A stretch of 49,800 bases of DNA from AP-15 sp036500965. Its GTDB lineage: Bacteria; Pseudomonadota; Alphaproteobacteria; ATCC43930; CGMCC-115725. The position numbers and the translations under genes are program-made. Positions within the stretch are counted from its first letter, which is position 1; the number at the start of each line of letters is the position of its first letter. This document shows positions 19,989 through 32,154 of this stretch, in pieces. The DNA lies in contig DASYBC010000006.1 in the NCBI GenBank assembly GCA_036500965.1, positions 1 to 49,800 on the forward strand, given 5' to 3'. Below the pieces are notes generated by a model, which was given only the letters and a program-made list of their open reading frames with translations, did not search any database and had not been told where the DNA came from.

Positions 19989-21043
19989 TCAGTGAAACGC
20001 CGGCTTGACCTTTTCGCACAGCAGCTGCAACGATTTCAGCACCCGCTGGTTCGGGATTTTGGTGCCGCAGTTCATTTCGGCTAAAATGCCGTCGAGGCCG
20101 AGCTCTTCTTTCAGGCCGAGCAACCGATCGGTGACCTGCTCGGGGGTGCCGACGATGATCTTGTCGCGCAACGCCTCGTCATAGCTGATCGTCTGCAGCC
20201 GCCGGCCGCGCGCCGCCCGGTCCTCGACCGCGCGCACTCCGGAGCGGGTCGCCGAATCCTCGAGCCGCTCGCCGAGATAGCGGTAGAAATACATGATGCT
20301 TTCCTCCGGCTCGTCGCGCGCCTGCCGGGCGGTCTCGGCGACATAGACCGGGGCGCGCAGAAACACCTGCCCCTCGCCCGGATGCCCCGCTTGCTTGTAG
20401 GCCTCGCGATAGGCGCGGATATTCGGGCCCAGCTCCTCGAGGGTGCCAAGGCGCACCGCGACGAACACGCCATGCCGAGCTTGCCGATCGCCGGAAACGT
20501 GTCGGCGCTGTTGGCGGCGATGCGGATCTCCGGCCACGGCTGCTGATACGGTTTTGGCGTCAGCCGCACATTGTCGAATTTGTAAAATTGGCCGGTATAG
20601 GAAAACGTGTCCTCGGTCCAGGCTTTCTTCAAAATTTCAAGCGTCTCGGCAAAGCGCTCGCGGCTTTCACCGTAAGGCACGCCATAGGCCTCGTAGGTGC
20701 GCGGAAAGCCGCTGCGCCCGACCCCGAAAATTAGCCGCCCCTCACTGATCTGATCGACCGTGGCGGCCTCCTCGGCGATGCGCAGCGGGTGGCACAACGG
20801 CAACACCTGCACCCCGGTGCCGATCCGCATGCGCTTGGTGCGCGCGGCGATGGCGCTGGCGATGGTCAACGGCGCCGCGCAGACCGACCGCTCGGGGGCG
20901 ACATGGATTTCGGCCAGCCACATCGCGTCGAGCCCCCACCGCTCGGCCGCGTCGATTTGGGCGAACGACTCGGCAAAGGCTTCTTTCTGACTGGTGCCGG
21001 CCGGGCACTGAAACTCGTGAAACATGCCAAATTCGAACGGCAT
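19989..21043 (-). pseudogene. LLM-class flavin-dependent monooxygenase, frameshifted
   Basis: A luciferase-like (F420/FMN-type) oxidoreductase read in two frames. From ATG 21043 the first frame gives MPFEFGMFHEFQCPAGTSQK, WLAEIHVAPERS, RIGTGVQVLPLCHPLRIAEE, GRLIFGVGRSGFPRTYEAYG and WPEIRIAANSADTFPAIGKL GMA. The rest (VFVAVRLGTLEELGPNIRAY ... CEKVKPAFH) lies in another frame ending at 19989. The join is at about 20468-20474, where adding one base restores a continuous protein of about 350 residues. GGAG lies just before the start. No other lesion is seen, so the indel may be a sequence error. The substrate is unknown; such enzymes commonly oxygenate aldehydes, sulfonates or xenobiotics. Confidence 0.85.
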
Positions 21044-21263
21044 TCCGCCTTCTCCTTCTCGCCGCGCGGGAGCGACCGCGCCGCAACGCGGCCCGCGAGC
21101 GCTGTCGCAGACGGTGCTCGCACGTCGGGGTGCCGTTCGATGCCCGTCGGGCCGACACATTAGAAGGCCCGGGGCGGCGATGCCACAGCAGAAATCCGGC
21201 GCCCGGCGGCCGGACCAACGATCGGGTTGGCGCTGCGGAGCCGCCGAGCGCTAGAATGGGGCG

Positions 21264-21785
21264 ATGTTGCGATCGGGCCCAGCGGTGAGCCAGACGATCA
21301 CGATCCGGTTTGCCGAGGCCGAGGATGCCGCCCTGGTGCTGCGGCTGATCCGAGAGCTTGCGATCTTTGAGAAGGCGCCACAGGCCGTGGTCGCGACCGA
21401 GGCCGATTTGGTGCGCCACGGTTTCGCACCCGATCGGCAATTCGAGGCGATCCTGGCGTTTCTCGATCGGGAGCCAGCCGGCCTGGCGCTGTTCCATTCG
21501 CGATTTTCAACCTGGCTTGGAAGGCCGGGCATGTATCTCGAGGACCTTCATGTCGTGGCCGGGGCGCGCGGGCGCGGGGTCGGCCGCCGGCTGATGGCCC
21601 GGCTCGCCGCCATCGCGCTCGAGCGCGATTGGGGCCGGCTCGACTTCCAGGTGCTCGACTGGAACCCGGCGCGCGGCTTCTATGCACGGCTCGGAATGAC
21701 GCATCTCGGCGAATGGCTGCGCTATGGCGCCGATGGCGCGGCGCTGCGCCGGCTGGCCGCCGAGGACGAGGGCGAGGGTTGCTGA
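21264..21785 (+). CDS. GNAT-family N-acetyltransferase
   Basis: A 173-residue acetyltransferase with the GNAT core: TIRFAEAEDAALVLRLIREL at the N-terminus, the beta4-motif YLEDLHVVAGARGRGVGRRL with the acetyl-CoA loop (RGRGVG), and LDFQVLDWNPARGFYARLGM T, which resembles the diamine (spermidine/spermine) acetyltransferase subgroup. An alternative GTG start at 21285 would remove seven residues. The next gene starts 29 bases downstream on the same strand. The substrate cannot be told from sequence. Confidence 0.88.
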   Translation: MLRSGPAVSQTITIRFAEAEDAALVLRLIRELAIFEKAPQAVVATEADLVRHGFAPDRQFEAILAFLDREPAGLALFHSRFSTWLGRPGMYLEDLHVVAGARGRGVGRRLMARLAAIALERDWGRLDFQVLDWNPARGFYARLGMTHLGEWLRYGADGAALRRLAAEDEGEGC

Positions 21786-21814
21786 GCGGGATGCGCCGGC
21801 AAACGGAGGGGTCG

Positions 21815-22252
21815 ATGGCGGCGGTGCGGAACGGGGGGTGCTTGTGCGGCAGAGTGCGGTACCAGTCGGAGGGGGAGCCGCTCTATTCGCTCATGTGCCA
21901 CTGCCGCGATTGCCAGCACCAGAGCGGCAGCGCCTATATCGCCGCAATGCGGGTGCCGGCGGCGGGATTTCGTATCACCAGCGGCGAGCCCAAGCTCTAT
22001 GTCAGCTTGAGCGACGCCGGCAACGAAGTGACGCGGGCGTTCTGCCCGGAATGCGGTTGCCCGCTGTTTATCCGGGTTTCGGCCCGGCCGGACATTGTCG
22101 GGCTCAGGGTCGGCAGCCTTGACGACCCGAGCGAGTTTCGCCCCGAGGCCGACATCTTCGTCAACAGCGCGCAGCCCTGGGACCACATGAACCCGGACCT
22201 GCCGAAGCACCGCACATATCCGCCAGGCCGCGCCTACTCGCCGCCCAAATGA
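21815..22252 (+). CDS. GFA/CENP-V family zinc protein
   Basis: A 145-residue protein of the glutathione-dependent formaldehyde-activating (GFA) family. The Zn ligands are visible: GGCLCGRVRY, MCHCRDCQ and FCPECGCPLF. The family is named for Paracoccus Gfa, which speeds condensation of formaldehyde with glutathione, but most homologues have unverified roles. The ATG at 21815 sits after GGAGG; longer in-frame starts overlap the acetyltransferase gene. The C-terminus ends in the family's usual aromatic/proline-rich tail (PWDHMNPDLPKH). Confidence 0.9.
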   Translation: MAAVRNGGCLCGRVRYQSEGEPLYSLMCHCRDCQHQSGSAYIAAMRVPAAGFRITSGEPKLYVSLSDAGNEVTRAFCPECGCPLFIRVSARPDIVGLRVGSLDDPSEFRPEADIFVNSAQPWDHMNPDLPKHRTYPPGRAYSPPK

Positions 22253-22273
22253 GCGCCGGTTCGGACCGGCCGA

Positions 22274-23328
22274 TCATCTCTCGGCGGACGTCACCTGAAT
22301 TTCATCGAGGTGCTTGTAGCGATAGACGATAACCGAGCCGACCCAGGCCGCGATGAACACGCCGATGACGGCGAGGCCGAGCGCGGTGAAGTTGCCGTTC
22401 ACCGCATCGACAGCATCCCAGAACGCGCCTTTCAGCGCGAACTGATCGCCCATCAAGCCCAGCGTCTCGATGCCCCCGATCAGAACCGCGACCACGACCG
22501 ACACAAAGGTGATCACCAGATTATAGTAAAGCTTGCGCAACGGCTTGATGAACGCCCAGCGGCAGGCATCAGAACGCCGTCGGTGGTGTCGATCAGCGAC
22601 ATCCCGGCGGCGAACAGCGCCGGGAACACCATTATCGCCCAGATCGACATGCCGTTGGCGGCCGCAGTCGCTGAGACCGCGAGCAGCGCCACCTCGGTCG
22701 CAGTGTCGAACCCGAGCCCGAACAGGAAGCCGATCGGGTACATGTGCCAGCTCTCGCCGACAATTCGGAAGAGCGGGCGGAACAAGCGCGCGAGCAGGCC
22801 TCGGCTGTTGAGCAGCAGGTCGCAATCTTCTTCCACATAGCGGCCGCCCTTGCGCACGTGCTGGAAGGTCCGCCATACGCCGCGCAAGATGATCAGGTTG
22901 GCGATGGCAATGGCGAACAAGAACAATGCAGAAACGCCGGTGCCGATGATGCTGCCCACCGCCTTAAACCGGTCCAGCGACCCTGCCAGCGTCGTCGCGG
23001 CGCCAGCCACGCCCACCGCACCCAGGGCCACGACGCTCGAATGGCCCAACGCAAAGAACAAGCCGACCCCGACCGGCTGCTTTCCCTGTTGCACCAGCTT
23101 GCGAGTGGCGTTGTCGATCGCCGCGATGTGGTCGGCGTCGACCGCATGGCGCAGACCGAACCCATAGGCCAGCAACGCAGTGCCGAGCAGCACCGGCCGG
23201 TCCCGGAACATCAGCGCCGCCCATGCCCACGCGGCCAGATTGGCGAGGATCAGCAGGGCGTAAATGCCGGTAACCCGCTGCCCGAGAGCGGCGGCCCGTC
23301 GGTTGGTTCGGCTCAGCAGGGCGATCAT
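22274..23328 (-). pseudogene. NiCoT-family nickel/cobalt permease, frameshifted
   Basis: The first frame, from 23328, has the hallmarks of HoxN/NixA-type high-affinity Ni/Co transporters: FGLRHAVDADHIAAIDN (metal-binding helix II), FALGHSSVVALG, FLFGLGFDTATEVALLA and LFAAGMSLIDTTDGVLM. Immediately after this, at about 22563-22568, the frame is lost, and the last part (WAFIKPLRKLYYNLVITFVS ... QVTSAER) continues in another frame to 22274. One added base after the GVLM codons restores a protein of about 350 residues with eight predicted membrane segments. It may be a sequence error. The permease could supply cobalt for the Co-type thiocyanate hydrolase or for cobalamin (inference). The Nramp gene lies 269 bases upstream on the same strand. 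Confidence 0.88.
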
Positions 23329-23597
23329 CCCGGTCCGGACCCCCTTGCTTTTTAAGCGCCGTGGTTTCCAAACAGAATTGGTGTGTTATGCCCCGCGAGC
23401 TCGTTGCCGTCATGTCGACGTGGATCTCCTAGAGCACGTCATCGCCGAACTCATAGAAGTCCGGGTCCGCCGTCTGGCTTTTTGCCGGAATATAGTTGGG
23501 CGCATAACTGGTCCAAAGGCCGTCTCGGCCGGTGTACGAGGAAGCCGCATGTGTTTCCCGATGGAGCTCGGGCGCGACCGGCCCGAAAAGCCGAGCG

Positions 23598-25025
23598 TCA
23601 GGCGGCCATCAGCCACACCAGCCAGCCGTTCAACAGTGCGATCAGCGCCGCTGCGAGCCAGCCTGCGGCCTTGGTCCAGCGGCGGTTGACAAAAACGCCC
23701 ATCAGGATCCGGTCATTGGTGAACATGACCAACGGCACGACCGCAAAGCTGAGCTGCAGGCTCAGCACGATCTGGCTCAGGATCAGCAATTGCGCGGTTC
23801 CGCTCGCGCCCGAGACGGAGGCAACGACCACCGCCGGGACGATCGCGATCAGCCGGGTGATCAGCCGGCGCGCGACCGGCGAGACGCGCAGCTGGAGGAA
23901 ACCCTGCATGACGATCTGCCCGGCCAAGGTGCCGGTCAGCGTCGAAACCTGCCCCGCGGCAAGGAGGGCCACCCCGAACACCAAGCTCGCCAGCCCGGTG
24001 CCGAACAGCGGACCAAGCAGGCGGTAGGCGTCCTGGATTTCTGAGACATCGGTGTGGCCGGCGCGGTGGAACTCCGCCGCCACGATCAGGATCGCGGCAT
24101 TGATCAGCAGCGCGGCCGTCAACGCCGTGATCGAGTCGAGCCCGGCGAAGCGGATCGCCTCGCGCTTGCCGCGCTCGCCCAGATCGTAGCGGCGGGTCTG
24201 CGCGATCGAGCTGTGCAAATAGAGGTTATGCGGCATCACGGTGGCGCCGAGGATGCCGATGGCGAGGTAGAGCATGCCGGGGTCGGCGACGATCCGCGGA
24301 GAGGGAATCAGCGCCCCCGCGACGGCGGCGATTTCCGGATGCGACAAGACGATCTCGATCGCAAAGCAGCCGCCGATCAGCACCAGCAAAGCCAGCACTA
24401 TGGCTTCGATCCGGCGGAAGCCCCGGTGGCCGAACCACAACACCAGCAACACGTCGCCGGCAGTCAGGCACACTCCGAGCGTCAGCGGGATGCCAAACAG
24501 CAACTGCAGCGCGATCGCCGAGCCGATTACCTCGGCGAGATCGCAGGCGACGATGCCAAGCTCAGCCGCGGCCCACAGGCAAAGGCCGGTGGTCCGGCCA
24601 AAGCGCTCGCGGCTAAGCTGCGCCAGGTCGCGGCCGGTGGCGATGCCGAGCTTGAGCGCCAGCGCCTGCAGAAAAACCGCCAAAAGGTTGGAGATGGCGA
24701 TGGTCGGGAGCAGCGCGTAGCCGTATTTCGAGCCGCTGGCGATATCGGTCGCCCAGTTGCCCGGGTCGATGTAGCCGACCGCGATCAGAAAGCCTGGCCC
24801 AGCAAAAGCGCCGAGCTTGCGCCACAGCTGCACCCCGCCCGGGATCGCGACCGAGCGGAAGGCCTCCGGCAGCGAAGGCGCGCGACCGCTGGCCCAGTCG
24901 GGCTCTCGCGGAATTACGGCCGAGGCTTCGGCGGGCGGAGGGCTCACAATTCGATACCCGCGGGCTGCATCACAATTTGGGCAGCGCAAGACCGGGATCG
25001 GCCGCCTGCGCTCCTTATCGGGCAC
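23598..25025 (-). CDS. mntH: Nramp-family divalent metal transporter (MntH-like)
   Basis: A polytopic inner-membrane metal/proton symporter of about 475 residues. TM1 has the metal-binding VGYIDPGNWATDIASGS (DPGN), and TM6 has LGATVMPHNLYLHSS (MPH). Both give the canonical Mn/Fe-selective Nramp site with Asp, Asn and Met. An unusual N-terminal extension of about 50 residues includes CPNC (VLRCPNCDAARGYRIV), which may be real or may come from an over-long start; the conserved part begins near SLPEAFRSVAIPGG. The 269-base gap before the NiCoT gene shows no recognisable riboswitch. Confidence 0.92.
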   Translation of the reverse strand: MPDKERRRPIPVLRCPNCDAARGYRIVSPPPAEASAVIPREPDWASGRAPSLPEAFRSVAIPGGVQLWRKLGAFAGPGFLIAVGYIDPGNWATDIASGSKYGYALLPTIAISNLLAVFLQALALKLGIATGRDLAQLSRERFGRTTGLCLWAAAELGIVACDLAEVIGSAIALQLLFGIPLTLGVCLTAGDVLLVLWFGHRGFRRIEAIVLALLVLIGGCFAIEIVLSHPEIAAVAGALIPSPRIVADPGMLYLAIGILGATVMPHNLYLHSSIAQTRRYDLGERGKREAIRFAGLDSITALTAALLINAAILIVAAEFHRAGHTDVSEIQDAYRLLGPLFGTGLASLVFGVALLAAGQVSTLTGTLAGQIVMQGFLQLRVSPVARRLITRLIAIVPAVVVASVSGASGTAQLLILSQIVLSLQLSFAVVPLVMFTNDRILMGVFVNRRWTKAAGWLAAALIALLNGWLVWLMAA

Positions 25026-25303
25026 TACGCAAGCGGGGAGCCTTTGGTTGCGCGACGCCCGGAAAAATTTCGGAAAATCGTGGCCGCCCGTGCGGCCATG
25101 CGGAGGCGGGATCTTGCGATCGCGGCCGGCCGGCGCGGCGATCCGGGTCGAGCGGCTCGGCTGCTCGAATCCGCGCCGAAAAAACCAGGCCTGGGCTAAG
25201 CTAGCCCGGATTTCTCATAACGGTGGGCGCCATCTGCGGCCGAGGTCGGTTCATTCCACCCAAGCCGATTACGTCATCGCCGGGGCGTTGAATCCGGGCG
25301 GGA

Positions 25304-26833
25304 TCAGTCTCGCTCGCGCAGCCTGAAGCGCTGGATTTTGCCGGTTGCGGTCTTTGGCAGCTCGTCGACAAAGGCGATCCAGCGCGGGCATTTGAACGGC
25401 GCGAGCAAGCTCCTCGCATGGCTCTCGAGCGCGCGGGCCAGCGCCTCGCCGGCCGCGGCTCCGGGCTTTGGCACGACGAACGCCTTGGGCTTGATCAGGC
25501 CGTCGCCATCGGGCATGCCGACGACCGCAGCTTCGAGCACGTCGTCATGGGCGATCAGCGCTGCCTCGACCGCGGCTGGCGAGACATACATGCCGTTGAC
25601 CTTCATCATGTCGTCGCTGCGCCCGCAATAAACGTAGTAGCCGTCTTCGTCTTCGAAATATTTATCGCCGGTGCGCGTCCATCGGCCGAGAAAGGTTGCC
25701 CGGCTGCGCTCGCGGTTGTTCCAGTAGAGGGCAGCGCTGGTCGGGCCGCTGACCAACAGGTCGCCAATCTCGCCGCGGGAGACCGCGCGGTTGTGCTCGT
25801 CGGCGATCATCAGCGCGTAACCGGGGACCGGCTTGCCGGTGGTGCCATAGCGCACGTCGCCCGGCCGGTTGCTGAGGAAAATGTGCAGCATCTCGGTCGA
25901 GCCGATGCCGTCGAGAATGTCCACCCCGATCCGCTGCGACCAGCGCCGGCCGATCTCCTGCGGCAGCGGCTCGCCGGCCGACACGCAGCGGCGCAAGGCC
26001 AGTTCCTCGGGGCGCGGCAGGTCGGGGTCGGCCAGCATCGCGTTGAAGAGCGTGGGCACCCCGCAAAAGATCGTCGGCCGGTGGCGGCGCAGCACCCGGG
26101 CGACCACGGAAGGGGACGGGCGCTCGGCGGTCAGCACGCTCGTCGCACCCACCGCCAGCGGAAAGGTCAGCGCATTCCCCAGCCCATAGGCGAAAAACAG
26201 CTTTGCCGCCGAAAACACGACATCGCTTTCGGCGATGCCGAGCACCGGGATTGCGTAGCATTCCGCGGTCTGCATCAGGCTCGAATGCACATGGACGGTG
26301 CCCTTCGGCCGCCCGGTCGAGCCCGACGAATAGAGCCAGAAGCAGGGCTCGTCAGGGTGGGTCGGCGCGGTTTCGGGGGCGCCGGCCGCCTCGCCGAGCA
26401 GGTCCGCTAGCGGCGACGGCCTGCCTTCCGGATCGGAGACGATGATTTGCGGGCTGGCGCCGTCGAGCTGCGCCGCCGCCGCCTGCATCGCCGGCGATAC
26501 CGGCGCCGAGACGACCGCCGCGCGCGCCCGGCTGTCGGCCAGCATGAAGGCAAATTCGGCCGGGCCCAGCTGCGTGTTGGCCGCAACCGGCACAATGCCG
26601 GCCTTGATCGCCCCGAGAAAGGCGGTCGGGAAATCGATCCCGTCATGCAGGCACAACAGGATGCGCTGCTCGGGCTCCACCCCCAACCGGCGCGCGGCAT
26701 TGGCGAAGCGGTTCGATCGTTCGGCGAGATCGGCGTAGGTGTACTGCCCATGATCGTCGATGACCGCCGTCTTTGCGCCGCGCCCGGCCGCGAGATTGCG
26801 TTCGATCAGATCGGCAGCGGCATTGTAGGCCAT
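25304..26833 (-). CDS. bclA: Benzoate-CoA ligase
   Basis: An acyl-CoA synthetase (ANL superfamily) of about 509 residues that activates benzoate to benzoyl-CoA with ATP. The P-loop is LYSSGSTGRPKGTVHVHS. SAAKLFFAYGLGNALTFPL and DGIGSTEMLHIFLSNRPGDV are characteristic of benzoate/hydroxybenzoate-CoA ligases, and the A10 lysine is in LPKTATGKIQRFRL. The start at 26833 (MAYNAAADLIERN) follows GGAAGGGAG. It is divergent from boxR across 63 bases, so both are probably controlled from one operator. The position beside boxR-boxC-boxB makes benzoate the likely substrate. Confidence 0.93.
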   Translation of the reverse strand: MAYNAAADLIERNLAAGRGAKTAVIDDHGQYTYADLAERSNRFANAARRLGVEPEQRILLCLHDGIDFPTAFLGAIKAGIVPVAANTQLGPAEFAFMLADSRARAAVVSAPVSPAMQAAAAQLDGASPQIIVSDPEGRPSPLADLLGEAAGAPETAPTHPDEPCFWLYSSGSTGRPKGTVHVHSSLMQTAECYAIPVLGIAESDVVFSAAKLFFAYGLGNALTFPLAVGATSVLTAERPSPSVVARVLRRHRPTIFCGVPTLFNAMLADPDLPRPEELALRRCVSAGEPLPQEIGRRWSQRIGVDILDGIGSTEMLHIFLSNRPGDVRYGTTGKPVPGYALMIADEHNRAVSRGEIGDLLVSGPTSAALYWNNRERSRATFLGRWTRTGDKYFEDEDGYYVYCGRSDDMMKVNGMYVSPAAVEAALIAHDDVLEAAVVGMPDGDGLIKPKAFVVPKPGAAAGEALARALESHARSLLAPFKCPRWIAFVDELPKTATGKIQRFRLRERD

Positions 26834-26898
26834 CGGCGCTCCCTTCCGGCCGAACCCTGGTGACAAGCATTATAGTTCCGATATGTTGCGTCAAGCAT
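26834..26898. promoter_or_regulatory. Divergent bclA/boxR promoter-operator region
   Basis: Sixty-three bases separate the two starts. The heptamer CAAGCAT occurs twice, at 26864-26870 and 26892-26898, and ATGTTG opposite CAAGCAT forms an imperfect inverted repeat next to the boxR start. The stretch between (TATAGTTCCGATATG) is A/T-rich against its surroundings and could carry -10 elements. BzdR/BoxR repressors are relieved by benzoyl-CoA; that these repeats are BoxR sites is inference. Confidence 0.5.
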
Positions 26899-27811
26899 GA
26901 CCGCCGCTCGCCAATGTCGGGACCAGGACGGCTACCTCGCCCATCTCGGCGAGCGGGTGCGCGAGGAGCGCGCGCGGCGCGGCATGACCCGCAAAATCCT
27001 GGCCCGCGATGCGGGGCTTTCGGAGCGTTATCTGGCGCAGCTCGAGGGCGGCAAGGGCAACATCTCGATCGTGCTGCTGCGCCGCCTCGCCGAGGCGCTG
27101 AACCAGCCGCTGGCGCGACTGGTCGGCGACGAGCCCGGCGCGCCGGCCGAATTGCAGGCGGCGGTCGACCTGCTGCGCCGGTTGACCCAGGAAGAGCTCG
27201 CCGAGGCGCGCGCCCTGCTCGACCAGCACTTCGCCCTGCCGGAGGATGCCGCGCGGGAACGCCGGATCGCGCTGATCGGGCTGCGCGGGGCCGGCAAATC
27301 GACCCTCGGCAGCCGGCTTGCCCGTCATCTGGCGGTGCCATTCATCGAATTGGATGCCGAGATCGAGCGCGATTTCGGGGTGCCGCTCGGCGAGATTTTC
27401 GCGCTCTATGGGCAGCCGGCTTATCGCCGCTGCGAACGGCGCATGCTCGACGAAGTGCTCGCCCGCCACTCGACCTTTGTGCTTGCCGCCGGCGGCAGCC
27501 TGGTCGCCGAAGCCGCCACGTTTGAGCGGCTCTTGGCCCAGTGCTTCACGGTCTGGCTCAAGGCGGCGCCCGAGGAGCACATGCACCGGGTGCAGGCGCA
27601 GGGCGATCTTCGCCCGATGGCCGACCACGCCGACAACAAGGAGGCGATGGCCGATCTGCGCCGCATTCTCGCCGCGCGCAACCCGCTCTACGCCCGGGCG
27701 GATGCGACGGTCGATACCTCGGAGCGCAGCCTCGAGGCGAGTTTCCATAGCCTATTGGCCGCGCTGCCGGGTCGGGCGATGAAAGATGTTGCAGCTGCTG
27801 CGGCGGTGTGA
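26897..27811 (+). CDS. boxR: BoxR-type transcriptional regulator (HTH + shikimate kinase-like domain)
   Basis: A 304-residue repressor with the two-domain architecture of BzdR/BoxR. The N-terminal XRE helix-turn-helix is RGMTRKILARDAGLSERYLA QLEGGKGN. The C-terminal domain is shikimate kinase-like with P-loop IGLRGAGKSTLGSRLARHL, AGGSLVAEA and LRPMADHAD. In the known regulators the kinase-like domain binds benzoyl-CoA rather than acting in shikimate synthesis. It is divergent from bclA and only 15 bases upstream of boxC, so it probably controls the whole cluster, including itself. Confidence 0.94.
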   Translation: MTAARQCRDQDGYLAHLGERVREERARRGMTRKILARDAGLSERYLAQLEGGKGNISIVLLRRLAEALNQPLARLVGDEPGAPAELQAAVDLLRRLTQEELAEARALLDQHFALPEDAARERRIALIGLRGAGKSTLGSRLARHLAVPFIELDAEIERDFGVPLGEIFALYGQPAYRRCERRMLDEVLARHSTFVLAAGGSLVAEAATFERLLAQCFTVWLKAAPEEHMHRVQAQGDLRPMADHADNKEAMADLRRILAARNPLYARADATVDTSERSLEASFHSLLAALPGRAMKDVAAAAAV

Positions 27812-27826
27812 TGAACTAAAATTCCT

Positions 27827-29452
<1,626 letters not shown>

Positions 29453-29478
29453 GGCCGCGAGGTAAGGGGGAGGGGGAC

Positions 29479-30903
<1,425 letters not shown>

Positions 30904-30919
30904 ATGCGAGGGGCGAACT

Positions 30920-30939
30920 CTGAGGGCCAAAGCCCTCAG
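30920..30939 (+). terminator. Hairpin after boxB
   Basis: CTGAGGGC, a 4-base loop CAAA, and GCCCTCAG form a perfect 8-base-pair stem 16 bases after the boxB stop. No T-run follows, so it may act as an mRNA 3'-end stabiliser or a weak or Rho-assisted terminator. Confidence 0.5.
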
Positions 30940-31471
30940 TCCCCGCGAAGAGTATGTGAAAACCTGAGAAGGGCCGATCAGCGCGATGCGTCCACAGCTT
31001 TCGCGCGTGTGAAAAAGCGATGCGGGCCGGAGGTGCCGGACCGCGGTGACGCCGCGCATGCTTGTATGTCGCGGGCGGCTCGATTGGGCGATGATCGGAG
31101 CCGACCGGGAGGCCGCCCCGTGCCAAGGGCAGCGATGCGAGCGATCCGGTTCGAAGAGCGGCCCCCCGCCCGAAACGGCGCAGCCGAGGAGGATCCCGGC
31201 GCCCGCCGGCCGCCTGCCCACAAGCCGGTCGATGGTGGCCCGATCGATGGTGGCCCGGTCGATGCGGCGCTGTTGCGCGAGGACTCGTCCGGAGGACGCC
31301 GTCCCTTCGAGACGCCGCCTGCGGCGGCTCCTCAGGACAGGGCGGTCGTCTCGAACAGCCTGCCCTCACGAAGGCGGGGGACGCGCTGCGTTGCTCCAGC
31401 CGTCTTCAATTTCCTCGCACGTTGCTGCGCCGGGATGAACACAGCACAGAGGCCACAATCATCAGCGTGGA
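30940..31471. other. Non-coding stretch downstream of boxB
   Basis: No open frame here has protein-like character, and the frames that do span it are shadows. A short direct duplication, GATCGATGGTGGCCCG / GTCGATGGTGGCCCG, lies near 31230-31262. boxA or boxD might have been expected here but no fragment of either is seen. Confidence 0.5.
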
Positions 31472-31795
31472 CTATGCCGCCGGCGGTTGCACGGTCTGGA
31501 TCACCTCGAAGCCTTCGAATTCGGGGTGGCCGAGATAGAGCGGGCGGTTCGCGCCGGCGTCCTGATGCGCCCGACGAAACGCTTCGGAGCGGGTCCAGGC
31601 TTCGAAATCCTCTCGGCTGCGCCACAGCGTATGCGACGAATAGAGCACGTGATCGGGGTACTCGGGCCCGCGCAGCAGATGGAACGCGATAAAGCCCGGA
31701 ACCTCGCCGAGCTGCGTGTCGCGCGTCGTCCACACCCGCTCGAACTCGGCCTGCGAGCTCGGCACCACCTTGAAGCGGTTCATCGCGATGAACAT
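31472..31795 (-). CDS. ABM-domain protein, IsdG/HmuD-like heme monooxygenase
   Basis: A 107-residue antibiotic-biosynthesis-monooxygenase-fold protein. The N-terminus MFIAMNRFKVVPSSQAEFER VW, then LGEVPGFIAFHLLRGPEY and HTLWRSREDFEAWTRSEAFR, is the pattern of IsdG/HmoA-type heme-degrading enzymes: the Asn in AMNRF, the Trp in LWRS and a His in the RAHQ segment match the usual catalytic Asn-Trp-His set. It would release iron from heme with cellular reductant. No heme uptake genes are nearby. The family is likely; heme activity is inferred. Confidence 0.75.
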   Translation of the reverse strand: MFIAMNRFKVVPSSQAEFERVWTTRDTQLGEVPGFIAFHLLRGPEYPDHVLYSSHTLWRSREDFEAWTRSEAFRRAHQDAGANRPLYLGHPEFEGFEVIQTVQPPAA

Positions 31796-32154
31796 GAGTT
31801 ACGACCGCCCTTCGTTGATCAAATCGCGGATCCGGAGCGCGCCGAGAGACACCCTCCGGCTCGCTTCGAGCAGCCCGGCCACGGCCCGGCGGTCCTTTTC
31901 GCGATCAAAGACGGGTTCCGCAGGATCCGACTCGGCGACAAGCCACGTGAGCCGAGCCGATCCGGGATTTTGCATCGCGACTTTCCTCGTCCCGGCGCAG
32001 GCGCTGCTGTGACAGCTTCTTACGATAGCCCTCGGTTGAAAGTAGCGGATGTCCGCCCCGCATGTCGATCATGCGCGTGCGGCCTACGGCTTTCCGTTGC
32101 CGCTTGGCTGCTTTACGATCGGCGGCAACGGCCGATCGTAGGCAGGGTCTCGGG
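31796..32154. other. Intergenic region with a 10-bp perfect inverted repeat before the acyl-CoA dehydrogenase
   Basis: This 359-base region separates divergent genes. TACGATCGGC (32114-32123), a 7-base spacer and GCCGATCGTA (32131-32140) form a perfect inverted repeat that ends 14 bases before the ATG at 32155. As DNA it could be an operator; as RNA it would place a hairpin over the ribosome-binding region. No coding sequence is supported in the remainder. Confidence 0.5.

Noticed and set aside
23329..23597. Possible Ni/Co or cobalamin riboswitch between the Nramp and NiCoT genes
   Set aside because: I searched by eye for a B12-box-like GCCACTG and for paired GC-rich four-way junction patterns and found neither.
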